Source of the DNA: Cytophaga hutchinsonii ATCC 33406 | Lineage (GTDB): Bacteria; Bacteroidota; Bacteroidia; Cytophagales; Cytophagaceae | DNA length: 64,000 nucleotides | Assembly (NCBI RefSeq): GCF_000014145.1 | Contig: NC_008255.1 | Location: forward strand, 1,241,501-1,305,500 | Reading direction: 5' to 3' | In this document: positions 28,034-36,773 of the stretch, piece by piece | How positions within the stretch are numbered: the stretch's first letter is position 1 | Layout: each line of letters opens with the position of its first letter | Made by a program: the position numbers and the translations under genes | Notes under the pieces: model-generated | Database searches by the model: none | What the model saw: the letters and a program-made list of their open reading frames with translations, nothing else | Told to the model about the DNA's origin: nothing

Positions 28034-29788
28034 ATGCCAGGTAAGAAACAGGAAGTTCAGGAAGAATTGCTGGAAGAACAATTGGAAAAAGCCTATCAGG
28101 GCCGTATCAATAATATAAAAGAAAGTTTTGCCGGCGTGCTTTCTGTTTTAAAAACAGCAAATACAAAAAAGCTTGAACGCATAACTGCCCGTTCGCACAA
28201 TTATCTGGGTTTGCTGCATATGATTCAGGGGAATCATATAAAATCAATTACACACTCCCGTCAGGCGCTGGAGTATTTTCAACGTGTTCAGAGCCTGAAA
28301 GACATTGCAGATGCTAAATTCAATATTGCAAGTTCTTTATATAAAACAGATAATTTTCACGATGGGCTGAAAGGTTTGCTGGAATGCAGGCAGATCTACA
28401 AAAGCATTGGTGAAGGCAGAAGTGAATGCCGCAGTTTAAAATCCATTGCAACCATATATGAATATTGGAGCGACGTCAATAAAGCGTTTCTCATCTATCA
28501 GGAATGTATTGATCTTGCTACCAGACACGGCGATCTTGCCATGCTTTCAAATGTATATAATCCCATGTCTGGTTTATACCTGAAGCGTGGTGATATTGAA
28601 ACAGCTACCAAACTTTCCGATAAAAGCATTGCCATAAAGAAGAAAATTAAAGACGAGCGCGGACTGGCCTATTCGATCTATGGTAAAGGCAAAGTATTTT
28701 TTGCTCAGCAGAAATTTGCACAGGCTGAAACGTATTTTTTGCAGAGCCTGGAATTACAGCAGAAGTTCGGTGATAAACTCGGCGCGGGAATGGTATTAAA
28801 TAAGCTTGGCTTAACCTATGTAGAGCAAAAAAAATATCTGCAGGCAGAAAAGATATTGAAGCAGGCCGTTTCACTTGCTGAAAAACATAATGTAAAAGTA
28901 AATGTATATAAATCGTATTACAGTTTGTATACCTTATACAAACTGCAGCATAAAGAATCGAACGCGTTGCAGTGCCTTGAACAGTTTGTTTTACACAAAG
29001 AAAATAATGTGCAGTCGCATACCTCAGATATCATCAGAAGTTATGAAGCTGCGAATGAGATATACCGGTTGGAGAAAGACACAAAAGCACAGATTGATTA
29101 CCTGGAAATAGTACAGAAGAAAAATACCGAGCTGGATTCTTTTTTTTACAGAGTCTCACACGATCTCAAAGGCCCCATTTCATCACTTTTGGGATTAAAT
29201 GAATTGATCGAAAAGGAACAGTTTGACGGTGAAGCGCTCAAGTATTTCAATATGTATAAAAAGCTCTCCACCCGTATCGATGCGATTGTCATGGACCTGA
29301 TCACCATCACACGTATCAGCTCCGACAAGATTGTGCCGGTAAAGATTGATTTTATGCAGCTTATTGAAGACTGTATTCATTCGTATGCATACTTCGATAA
29401 TTTTGAGCACATACAATTCAATATTGAAGTTGAAGAAGGTATTTCTTTCCAATCGGAATGGGTAATCGTAAATACCATTCTGCAAAATCTGATTGAGAAC
29501 TCGATCAAATACATGCGCCACGATGTAAAGAAGCCTTATGTGTTTATACAGGTGTATACGCAGGGGCAGATGCTTTGCATTAAAGTGACAGATAACGGAC
29601 AAGGAATCTCTGAAGAATACCAGGAAAAAATATACGAAATGTTTTTTCGTGCAAACGATAAAGCAGACGGTTCCGGTTTAGGTTTGTATATATTAAAGCG
29701 CGCCGTAGAACGTCTGCAGGGAACGGTTTCGTTGAAGTCCAAACCTGGCAAGGGAGCTGCCTTTACTGTTTGTATCAAAGGGGAATAA
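28034..29788 (+). CDS. Cytoplasmic TPR-containing sensor histidine kinase
   Basis: A 584-residue kinase without signal peptide or membrane segment. Residues about 50-335 form six or more tetratricopeptide repeats (for example AQAETYFLQSLELQQKFGDK), a protein-interaction sensor module. The HisKA domain follows with phospho-acceptor H376 (FYRVSHDLKGPISS), then HATPase with LIENSIKYM (N box), TDNGQGIS (G1) and DGSGLGLYI (G2). TPR-kinases of this type are common in Bacteroidota, usually with unknown signal. No response regulator is adjacent, so it is an orphan. Confidence 0.9.
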   Translation: MPGKKQEVQEELLEEQLEKAYQGRINNIKESFAGVLSVLKTANTKKLERITARSHNYLGLLHMIQGNHIKSITHSRQALEYFQRVQSLKDIADAKFNIASSLYKTDNFHDGLKGLLECRQIYKSIGEGRSECRSLKSIATIYEYWSDVNKAFLIYQECIDLATRHGDLAMLSNVYNPMSGLYLKRGDIETATKLSDKSIAIKKKIKDERGLAYSIYGKGKVFFAQQKFAQAETYFLQSLELQQKFGDKLGAGMVLNKLGLTYVEQKKYLQAEKILKQAVSLAEKHNVKVNVYKSYYSLYTLYKLQHKESNALQCLEQFVLHKENNVQSHTSDIIRSYEAANEIYRLEKDTKAQIDYLEIVQKKNTELDSFFYRVSHDLKGPISSLLGLNELIEKEQFDGEALKYFNMYKKLSTRIDAIVMDLITITRISSDKIVPVKIDFMQLIEDCIHSYAYFDNFEHIQFNIEVEEGISFQSEWVIVNTILQNLIENSIKYMRHDVKKPYVFIQVYTQGQMLCIKVTDNGQGISEEYQEKIYEMFFRANDKADGSGLGLYILKRAVERLQGTVSLKSKPGKGAAFTVCIKGE

Positions 29789-29807
29789 CAGTGTTTTTTT
29801 TATTTAG

Positions 29808-29951
29808 AAAACGAAAGACTTTTATTTTCCTGGGATACCCGAACATGCCAGACATTATGCAACAGAAGGTATTGAAGTAAATTGTGTGGATTGCATAAAC
29901 TGGTTTCAAGAATGGTATCCGCATGAATATAAGATTTTCATAGAAAAATAA
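29808..29951 (+). pseudogene. Coding-like fragment without start codon
   Basis: A 47-codon open frame, stop to stop, lacks an ATG at its head yet reads like real protein: FPGIPEHARHYATEGIEV then NCVDCINWFQEWYPHEYK, with balanced composition and a CVDC pair. Probably the 3' remnant of a deleted gene; the family was not recognised. The rest of 29789-30148 shows no gene; its last part holds the leader of the next small gene. Confidence 0.3.
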
Positions 29952-30052
29952 TTCATTAAATCTGTATAGCTCAGAACTCAGATTCATAATAATCAATTCT
30001 TCATAAGTTATTTTACTTAAGAGTTAATATGATTATTGCATTTTTACATATA

Positions 30053-30070
30053 AATCATGTAATTTTTTAA
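30053..30070 (+). promoter_or_regulatory. Leader element shared with the gene at 55925
   Basis: AATCATGTAATTTTT (30053-30067) recurs at 55802-55816. Each copy lies 95-125 bases upstream of a gene for a small acidic, low-complexity protein, and both genes also share the start context TACAGCTATGAAAA. Probably a common promoter, perhaps for an alternative sigma factor; this is inference. Confidence 0.4.
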
Positions 30071-30148
30071 TACAAGCGTGTAATAACTTATTCACTTTTT
30101 TTAGCAATCTTAATACAAATCAAACATGTTTAGTTAATTTATACAGCT

Positions 30149-30367
30149 ATGAAAACTCAAAACAATAAAGAACCTAAGAAACCTGCGGCTACAAAAGATA
30201 AGCTGGAAAATAAAGATCAAAAAAATACAGATAAAAAGGCGGCCAGCCAGAATGATATAGGTATGCATGAATTCGATGAAGATCTTACCACAGAAATCCG
30301 GATGACCCCGCAACCCTTTGATAAAGCAAAGCCTGTGATCCGGGATAATGAAACAGACGGGCTTTAA
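30149..30367 (+). CDS. Small charged, probably disordered protein
   Basis: A 72-residue, very hydrophilic protein. The N-terminal half is lysine and asparagine rich (KPAATKDKLENKDQKN); the C-terminal half is acidic with EFDEDLTTEIRMTP. No signal peptide, no membrane segment, no known domain. It resembles in style, but not in sequence, the acidic protein at 55925, and the two genes share upstream elements. In Bacteroidota such proteins are often stress-induced; here that is conjecture. Followed 29 bases later by the VOC gene. Confidence 0.7.
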   Translation: MKTQNNKEPKKPAATKDKLENKDQKNTDKKAASQNDIGMHEFDEDLTTEIRMTPQPFDKAKPVIRDNETDGL

Positions 30368-30396
30368 CACTAAACACATATCAAAAGTTAAACAAA

Positions 30397-30774
30397 ATGG
30401 GACAAACAAAAATCCTGGGATTAAGAACAACGATTTATAAAGTAAGTGAACTGCAAAAAGCAAAAGAATGGTATTCGAATGCATTTCAAACCAAACCCTA
30501 TTTTGACGAACCCTTTTATGTAGGATTTGATATCGCCGGGTATGAATTGGGACTGCAGCCGGAAGAACGCCCTTCTTTTGATAAAACAGCAAGTGTTGTT
30601 ACCTATTGGGGTGTGGAAGATATTGAACAGGCATATGCTGATTTTATAAAACTTGGCGCTGCTGAAAACGAAAAGCCTGTAAATGTTGGTGGAGACATTG
30701 TTACTGCAACCGTTAAAGACCCATGGGGTAATGTGATTGGCCTGATCTGTAATCCGGAATTCAGGCTTATATAA
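30397..30774 (+). CDS. VOC-superfamily (glyoxalase-like) protein
   Basis: A 125-residue protein of the vicinal oxygen chelate fold: ILGLRTTIYKVSELQKAKEWYSN opens the beta-alpha-beta module and VKDPWGNVIGLICNP closes it, with the conserved DPxGN signature. Such proteins include glyoxalase I, dioxygenases and antibiotic-resistance proteins; substrate unknown. Usual metal ligands cannot be assigned from this length alone. Same strand as, and close to, the small charged protein. Confidence 0.88.
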   Translation: MGQTKILGLRTTIYKVSELQKAKEWYSNAFQTKPYFDEPFYVGFDIAGYELGLQPEERPSFDKTASVVTYWGVEDIEQAYADFIKLGAAENEKPVNVGGDIVTATVKDPWGNVIGLICNPEFRLI

Positions 30775-30836
30775 CCGCTGTATAGAAGTATTAAACAAAC
30801 GGATTATATTTTCCGTACGATGAATAATCTGTTTTA

Positions 30837-31592
30837 ATGAAAGAACTGGAAGGTAATGTATTTGAAAATTTTCCGGAGATCGGTTTACTGATGGTTTCAA
30901 AGATGGTGACGGAAGAAAAGATTCAGCCACGCTTTGTATACAGGGAAAAAAGGACACGGCCGGAAGATAGCGGATGGCGTATTTTTACAGGCTTTGAATC
31001 AGAAGACTATAATGATGATCCAGATAATATTGGTCTGTATGATGCTGTAACCATTCTGCAGATAGATCCGTCCCTTGAAGATATATTACTGAAAGGGATT
31101 GGAGCAGTATATGAAAAAGCAGAAGATGGTTCAGCATGGTACAAAGTTACAGACTTTGAATTGGAAGATGACTACATGGTTACACACCGGTTAACAGATG
31201 AATGGTCCATGCAGATCAATAATCTGTTTGAGCGTTCCGTAGAACAAGAAGGAGATTTGCTTTATACAACAGGGGATAAATCTGTACGGTTAGTTATCTG
31301 GAACGAAGTAAATAAAAACAAAGAAACGTTATACGAAGCATATAAAAATACCATTCAATATAGAGATCAGTCTGCAGCCCGCACGATCGATACATTTGAT
31401 TTTTCTGATGATACCATTTTCCGTATTGGATATATGATCGAAGAACAGGATCAGGAAAAAAGCTATCACGTACTGTATGGTTTTTCGATTATTGATCACG
31501 AAGTATTGCAGCTGGCGTTTTATGTTGATGACCTGAAAGATCTGGAATGGGCTGTTTACACCTGGCAGCATATAGTGGTCAGTACATCGTAA
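30837..31592 (+). CDS. DUF2185 (Imm33-like) two-domain protein
   Basis: A 251-residue protein. Residues 1-105 match DUF2185, an immunity-protein family: LLMVSKMVTEEKIQPRFVYRE, DSGWRIFTGFESEDYNDDP and GLYDAVTILQIDPSLEDIL. The second part (about 110-251) is a separate acidic alpha/beta domain with no family recognised (WSMQINNLFERSVEQEGDLLYT, YHVLYGFSIIDHEVLQLAFY). DUF2185 proteins often neutralise secreted polymorphic toxins, but no toxin gene is adjacent. The next gene encodes DUF1877, another family seen in immunity loci. Confidence 0.8.
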   Translation: MKELEGNVFENFPEIGLLMVSKMVTEEKIQPRFVYREKRTRPEDSGWRIFTGFESEDYNDDPDNIGLYDAVTILQIDPSLEDILLKGIGAVYEKAEDGSAWYKVTDFELEDDYMVTHRLTDEWSMQINNLFERSVEQEGDLLYTTGDKSVRLVIWNEVNKNKETLYEAYKNTIQYRDQSAARTIDTFDFSDDTIFRIGYMIEEQDQEKSYHVLYGFSIIDHEVLQLAFYVDDLKDLEWAVYTWQHIVVSTS

Positions 31593-31633
31593 AGAAGAAT
31601 AAGCAACAGTAAGACCACAGAAATAATACCTAT

Positions 31634-32137
31634 ATGGACATGACCGGAAAGTACCTGCGGGTTTCACAGGCAGAGCTTGAAGCATATTTACAGGACAGAA
31701 GTATGCTTGAAGGCCGTATATACAGCGAAAATATTGCATCAGATCACAATCTTATTGACCTGGATAAAGCCTTGGAAGGCCTGTTCTTCCTGCTTACGGG
31801 CGCTTCTCAAACCACCATTGAAAAAGCAACAGAACCCTTAAGCCTGATTTTGACTGGAACGTTGATAATAGATCCGGAGCAGGATTCTGGATGTGGCCCT
31901 GTCACGTATATGACCAGTGAACAGGTTAAACGGATCAGTGCGGCGCTGGACAGGGTCACTGCCGATGCGTTGTACAGCAGGTATGATGCGGACAAAATGA
32001 TGGCATTGCATATATATCCGGAGATCTGGAACGAGGACGATGCCATTGAATACCTGATAGAGAATTTTGATAGGCTGAAAGCTTTTTATAACGCGGCGGT
32101 ATCGGAAAATCAGTCGGTGGTATTCTTTGTGTGTTAA
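31634..32137 (+). CDS. DUF1877 (YfbM-like) protein
   Basis: A 167-residue protein of the DUF1877/YfbM family: LRVSQAELEAYLQD near the start, IDLDKALEGLFFLLTG at about 36-51, and VTYMTSEQVKRISAALDRV later. The family is of unknown function and recurs in immunity-gene clusters. ATG 31640 (the third residue) is an alternative start. Lies 41 bases after the DUF2185 gene and 34 before the AraC regulator, same strand. Confidence 0.85.
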   Translation: MDMTGKYLRVSQAELEAYLQDRSMLEGRIYSENIASDHNLIDLDKALEGLFFLLTGASQTTIEKATEPLSLILTGTLIIDPEQDSGCGPVTYMTSEQVKRISAALDRVTADALYSRYDADKMMALHIYPEIWNEDDAIEYLIENFDRLKAFYNAAVSENQSVVFFVC

Positions 32138-32171
32138 TTACAGGAGTTAATATAGCAGTGGACAGATATAT

Positions 32172-32957
32172 ATGGGAGATATTCAATACACCGTACGAGA
32201 CGATCTGAAGCTTTTTGTAAACAGCATTATGGTACAGCAAAGTGCCGATGGAAATGCACGCTTTCGTTTGCCGTTATATGCAGATGGTTACCCGGGCATT
32301 ATGTTTCAGCAATCGGAGAGTGGTTTTTTTCGCTTCCCTGAAAGCAAACAGCTGTCTGAATTTTTTTTGTACGGACAGACACTTGAACCTATTTCACTGG
32401 AGGTTCAGGGGACATATCGTTTTGTTGTTTTTCAGCTTTATCCGTTTGCATCAAAATATTTATTGGGTATAGACCCAAAAGAATTAAATGACGCATGTTA
32501 TGACCTGATGCAGTTTCAGTATATAGATATGGAAGTATATTCCAAACAGCTTACAGCTGCTCCCGATCCGGAAAGTCTGATCGCGTGCATGTCTGATGGT
32601 GTTGCTGCTTTGATCGGTTTAAACAAGCCGCCGCATAATGACCGCATACAGCAAGCCATTAAACAGATCATTGAAACAGAAGGGCGCATGCGTATCAGCG
32701 ATCTGAGCGAGGCTGTATGTTTATCCGAACGTACATTGGAAAGAAATTTTCTTGGTGAAGTTGGCCTGAGCCCAAAACAATTTGCAAAGATTATTCAGTT
32801 TCAGTCTTCATTAACAAAACTAACGGACGCAAATGCAGAAACATTAACCGCCATAGGGCTGGACAGCGGCTTTACAGACCAGTCACATTTTATACGGGTA
32901 TTCAAACAATATACCGGACAAACTCCTTCCCAATACATAAAAAATCAGACCAGATAA
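32172..32957 (+). CDS. AraC-family transcription regulator
   Basis: A 261-residue regulator. The N-terminal ~150 residues form a sensing domain of the DUF6597 type (FRLPLYADGYPGIMFQQ, YRFVVFQLYPFASKYLLG). The C-terminal ~100 hold the two AraC helix-turn-helix motifs: MRISDLSEAVCLSERTLER and GLDSGFTDQSHFIRVFKQYTG with the closing PSQYI. Signal and targets are unknown; the two genes downstream (cytochrome c-like and DUF1772) are candidates by position. Confidence 0.9.
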   Translation: MGDIQYTVRDDLKLFVNSIMVQQSADGNARFRLPLYADGYPGIMFQQSESGFFRFPESKQLSEFFLYGQTLEPISLEVQGTYRFVVFQLYPFASKYLLGIDPKELNDACYDLMQFQYIDMEVYSKQLTAAPDPESLIACMSDGVAALIGLNKPPHNDRIQQAIKQIIETEGRMRISDLSEAVCLSERTLERNFLGEVGLSPKQFAKIIQFQSSLTKLTDANAETLTAIGLDSGFTDQSHFIRVFKQYTGQTPSQYIKNQTR

Positions 32958-33023
32958 CATTGTCGGATTTATCCAATTTAATACCATGCTGCTGCTGTTT
33001 CTTTGTTATAAAATATAGCACAG

Positions 33024-33353
33024 ATGAAATTGATCGTTCTGATAAGCATTGCCGTTAATCTTTTTGTTGGTTCAGTAAAACAACGTGAGGATCCTATACC
33101 TGTACATTGGGTAACAGCAGATTCAGCCGCACACTATAAGCTGGCTGCATACAAGCTTTTGCAAATAAAATGTAACGTATGCCACGAACAGCGCAACCGT
33201 AACGCTGTCTTTACCTGTAACAATATGAATGCCTGGGGCACGCAGATCAATGAGCAGGTATTTATAAAAAAACGTATGCCTAAAGGCAATGCCATTGTAC
33301 TGACAGATGCCGATAGGCAACTGTTGAAAAAATGGCTGAACACCTTAAAATAA
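33024..33353 (+). CDS. Small exported cytochrome c-like heme protein
   Basis: A 109-residue protein with an N-terminal signal peptide (MKLIVLISIAVNLFVGS) and one heme-c motif CNVCH (C50, C53, H54). A later RMPKGN (about 92) may supply the sixth ligand Met. The arrangement ...CNVCH...WGTQI...RMPKGN..LTDADRQLLKKWL resembles haem-binding domains of Bacteroidota periplasmic cytochromes. Export and heme attachment in the periplasm are expected. The next gene overlaps or follows it by 5 bases. Confidence 0.8.
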   Translation: MKLIVLISIAVNLFVGSVKQREDPIPVHWVTADSAAHYKLAAYKLLQIKCNVCHEQRNRNAVFTCNNMNAWGTQINEQVFIKKRMPKGNAIVLTDADRQLLKKWLNTLK

Positions 33354-33358
33354 TAGAA

Positions 33359-33847
33359 ATGAAAACGCAATTCTGTATGATTGCAGCTATTGTATCTACT
33401 GGTATGATGGCGGGCATCTTTTTCACCTGGACAAATGCCGTAACTCCGGGTATCGGCAGGCTGGACGATATGGGCTATCTCACGGCATTTAAATCCATGA
33501 ACAAAACTATACTGAATCCGCTGTTCTTTGTTCTGTTTTTTCTGCCTCTGTGTGCGATTCCACTGACAGCTTTTTTGAAGTATCAGGAAGGAAACCAGCC
33601 TGCGTGCATTCTGCTTGCGGTGGCGGCATTGCTGTATGTTGCCGGCTGCATCTGCGTTACGGTCTCCGGGAATGTGCCGCTGAATGATCTGCTCGAAAAG
33701 ACAGATTTGATAAACAGTAATGTACAGCAGTTGACACAACTCAGATCAAGTATTGAAGTGAAATGGAATCTGTTTAACCTGATCCGGACAGTTGCTTCTG
33801 TAATGTCTTTTTCTTTATTAGTGATAAGCGTGTGCGTGAAGAGGTGA
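33359..33847 (+). CDS. DUF1772 membrane protein
   Basis: A 162-residue protein with four transmembrane segments, of the DUF1772 (anthrone oxygenase-like) family: MMAGIFFTWTNAVTPGIGRLDD followed by FKSMNKTILNPLFF. The frame is open from ATG 33332, which overlaps the cytochrome gene; ATG 33359 lies after that gene's stop and fits the family start. It is probably translated with the cytochrome. Biochemical role unknown. Confidence 0.85.
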   Translation: MKTQFCMIAAIVSTGMMAGIFFTWTNAVTPGIGRLDDMGYLTAFKSMNKTILNPLFFVLFFLPLCAIPLTAFLKYQEGNQPACILLAVAALLYVAGCICVTVSGNVPLNDLLEKTDLINSNVQQLTQLRSSIEVKWNLFNLIRTVASVMSFSLLVISVCVKR

Positions 33848-34145
33848 TGATGGATAGGATCGAGTTGATCAGTTAAAAAAACGAAATGCTGATCCGCGCC
33901 TTTGTTTGTGTTTATCAAGATTCATAATAAATCCGGCTGGAAAGAAATACGGAATTGTGATGCCGAAAACACATTACAATATATACCACCCGCCCGGGTT
34001 GTATTCCCAAGCCCCGGATTTTAATCCCGGTATCCCGGGCCTCACCAATCTATTGTGCTTCCAGCAGTGCGGAAAAAATGGAATAATAATCCAAAGAAAT
34101 CAGTACCTTGAAGCATATTTTCCAATACATCAATTTTATTCTTCT

Positions 34146-36641
34146 ATGACTAAGGTTTTTTCTATCATTCTGTTATGTTCCGCTTTTATTTCTTCATCTG
34201 TTTCTGTTTACGCTCAGTTTAACAGAAGCGATACCAGAAGATCGGTTCCGTATACGGCCAATTATCAGCGTATGGCTACGGGTAATAATTCGGATCATAG
34301 TTTTGAGATCCGAAGCGGAGAGCTCTGGGGCTGGGGCTACAATAGCAACGGGCAGTTGGGGGATGGTACAACCATGGACAGACGCACACCTGTTAAAATC
34401 GGCATTGATATAAACTGGGTAGCTGTAGCTACCGGATCATCTTACACGCTGGCTTTAAAAGCTGACGGCACACTCTGGAGCTGGGGCAAAAACCAAAGAG
34501 GGCAGCTTGGCGATGGCACAACCATTGACCGGCATAGTCCGGTGCAGATTGGTACAGAGCAAACATGGACCGGTATTGCAGCCTGTTTTTCATCCGGAAT
34601 TGGTATTAAAGCAAATGGCACACTTTGGACATGGGGCTTTAATAACGGCGGTGAATTAGGCATTGGAAACAACGATGAAAAACACACACCTGTGCAGGTC
34701 GGTGCCGATCAGAATTGGCTGTATGCCGTGGCAGGAAGCAATCATATCGTTGCTTTAAAGGTAGATGGTTCTCTTTGGGGCTGGGGTTTAAATGAAGCAG
34801 GAGAAATAGGTAATGGAAATACTGTTCAGCAGGACAGTCCCGTGCGTGTTGGTACAGACAACGACTGGACAACGCTTGCTGCCGGCTCAAATCATACACT
34901 TGCTATAAAATCAAACGGAACCTTATGGGCATGGGGGCATAATGTACGTGGGAATCTTGGCAATGGAACGGCTACACTTGATCCGGCAACACTTCCGGTA
35001 CAGGTCGGAACGGATGCCGATTGGATAAGAGTTTCTGCTGGTCTGGATCACAGTGTTGCATTGAAAGCCAACGGAACTCTCTGGGCCTGGGGCTACAATG
35101 TACGCGGACAGCTGGGTTACGGATCGGGTACAGATAAACACCTGCCTGTGCAGATCGGCACAGCACATACATGGGTAGCGATCAATGCCGGCACATACCA
35201 CACCATCGGAGTAAAAGCTGACGGCAGCCTGTGGACATGGGGAGACAATACAAACGCACAATTAGGTGACGGCGGCACCGCAGATCAACCTGTGCCGCAC
35301 AGCATCAGAACGGCACCCGATGACTGGATCTCCATTGCCGCCAGCAATGCATTCAGTATGGGCCTGAAAGCGAACGGAACAATCTGGACCTGGGGATTAA
35401 ATCCATTTGAGACGGACGGCCAGTATAAAAACAGCAGTCCGGTACAGACAGGTTCCGATCAGAACTGGAAAAGTATTGCCACAGGCAGTAATTATATATT
35501 GGCACTCAAAGCAGATGGGACACTTTGGGCCTGGGGCGATAACTTTTCCGGGCAGTTGGGCGATGGAACCGAACAGCCCAGAATGCTTCCGAAACAAATA
35601 GGAACGGCAACAACCTGGGTAAGCATTGCCGCTGCCAGTGGTGTACAAAGTTTTGGTATTCAGGCAGACGGTTCATTGTGGAGCTGGGGCCATAATTACG
35701 ATGGGGAATTAGGTCTCGGAACAAATCTTAAAACACTTGTACCTACCAGAGTCGGCACCGGTACTGACTGGATCAGTATTAAAACCGGTGTCGGGCATAC
35801 CTTGGGCATTAAATCAGACGGTACCCTGTGGGGCTGGGGTACAAACAGACAGGGGCAGCTGGGCGATGGTACGCTGGTGAACAAGTATGTGCCGGTACAG
35901 CTCGGGACAGACCGGGACTGGATCAATATTGCCGGCGGAACGATTCATAATATTTGTCTCAAATCAAACGGAACGCTGTGGGCATGGGGCAGGAACAACT
36001 ATGGCCAGGTAGGAACAGGAAATTTAATTACCCAGGACCGCATGGTTCAGATCAGCGCAGAGCAAAACTGGATCGACGTGTATGCATCGCTGGATCAGAG
36101 TTTCGCGATCCGGGCTGATGGCAGCCTTTGGGCATGCGGCTTAAACAGCAGCGGACAATTGGGCGACGGTACTTCGGTAGACAGGGCAGCGATGGTTGCC
36201 GTAGGCACCAATCAGAAATGGATAAGCCTCGCAGCCGGCAATTATCATACGCTTGCCTTGCCGGTAAACAGGATTCAGTATTGCGGTACAGGCACTGCGT
36301 ATTATGGTGAACTGGGAGATCATGTCTTTGATAATCCGAATAAAACAGCATTCGATTGCCTTGATAACAATATTACTACACCAATCAATATACAGGACAA
36401 TAATCATGCACCGGTATTGCTTGTGTATCCCAATCCATCGGCCGGTTCCTGCACCATCATCGGTAACAGAGATGCCATGTATATCATAACCAATGAACTC
36501 GGCCAGATGATCCGCTCCGTTTCCTTAACAGAAAACAATCAGTACGCGGTAACAATTGAAGGATTAAATACAGGAATGTATTTTGTTACAGGTATAAATA
36601 ATCCGCATGCAGGCAATTTGAAATTTATTGTCTTACAGTAG
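34146..36641 (+). CDS. Secreted RCC1-repeat protein with T9SS tail
   Basis: An 831-residue exported protein. Signal peptide (VFSIILLCSAFISSSVSVYAQ) from ATG 34146; the longer open frame from 33906 has no such start and is not preferred. It holds 13 clear RCC1 repeats of about 51 residues, each with the core DGTLWxWGxNxxGQLGDGT, plus a weak fourteenth (TGTAYYGELGD), enough for two seven-bladed propellers. The tail (VYPNPSAGS, GLNTGMYFVTG, KFIVL) is a T9SS type A sorting domain. RCC1 propellers bind protein or ligand partners; in secreted Bacteroidota proteins the role is unknown. Its stop codon TAG lies inside a GTAG palindrome. Confidence 0.92.
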   Translation: MTKVFSIILLCSAFISSSVSVYAQFNRSDTRRSVPYTANYQRMATGNNSDHSFEIRSGELWGWGYNSNGQLGDGTTMDRRTPVKIGIDINWVAVATGSSYTLALKADGTLWSWGKNQRGQLGDGTTIDRHSPVQIGTEQTWTGIAACFSSGIGIKANGTLWTWGFNNGGELGIGNNDEKHTPVQVGADQNWLYAVAGSNHIVALKVDGSLWGWGLNEAGEIGNGNTVQQDSPVRVGTDNDWTTLAAGSNHTLAIKSNGTLWAWGHNVRGNLGNGTATLDPATLPVQVGTDADWIRVSAGLDHSVALKANGTLWAWGYNVRGQLGYGSGTDKHLPVQIGTAHTWVAINAGTYHTIGVKADGSLWTWGDNTNAQLGDGGTADQPVPHSIRTAPDDWISIAASNAFSMGLKANGTIWTWGLNPFETDGQYKNSSPVQTGSDQNWKSIATGSNYILALKADGTLWAWGDNFSGQLGDGTEQPRMLPKQIGTATTWVSIAAASGVQSFGIQADGSLWSWGHNYDGELGLGTNLKTLVPTRVGTGTDWISIKTGVGHTLGIKSDGTLWGWGTNRQGQLGDGTLVNKYVPVQLGTDRDWINIAGGTIHNICLKSNGTLWAWGRNNYGQVGTGNLITQDRMVQISAEQNWIDVYASLDQSFAIRADGSLWACGLNSSGQLGDGTSVDRAAMVAVGTNQKWISLAAGNYHTLALPVNRIQYCGTGTAYYGELGDHVFDNPNKTAFDCLDNNITTPINIQDNNHAPVLLVYPNPSAGSCTIIGNRDAMYIITNELGQMIRSVSLTENNQYAVTIEGLNTGMYFVTGINNPHAGNLKFIVLQ

Positions 36642-36668
36642 GTGCGACCCTTGCGATCGCCCCTGCTG
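36636..36668 (+). repeat. REP-like GTAG palindrome overlapping a stop codon
   Basis: Arms CAGTAGGTGCGA (36636-36647) and TCGCCCCTGCTG (36657-36668), two mismatches. The GTAG at 36638-36641 contains the RCC1 gene's TAG stop. Related to the hairpins at 37374, 37570, 38903 and 46391. Confidence 0.6.
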
Positions 36669-36773
36669 TACGACAATAATTGCAATAAATGATGTTTTTG
36701 ATTCATGCAGATGATTTTAATTAACTATTTGCTATTTTATTTCCTCTTAACACTTTTATTATTAAATCCGTTT

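Noticed and set aside
33906-34145. 80-residue extension before the RCC1 signal peptide
   Set aside because: The signal peptide beginning at ATG 34146 would be internal; the extension shows no domain.
33846-34145. GC-rich patch (CCCGCCCGGG, CCCGGTATCCCGGG) as a regulatory or mobile site
   Set aside because: Palindromic words are present but no repeat partner or clear hairpin with function was found.
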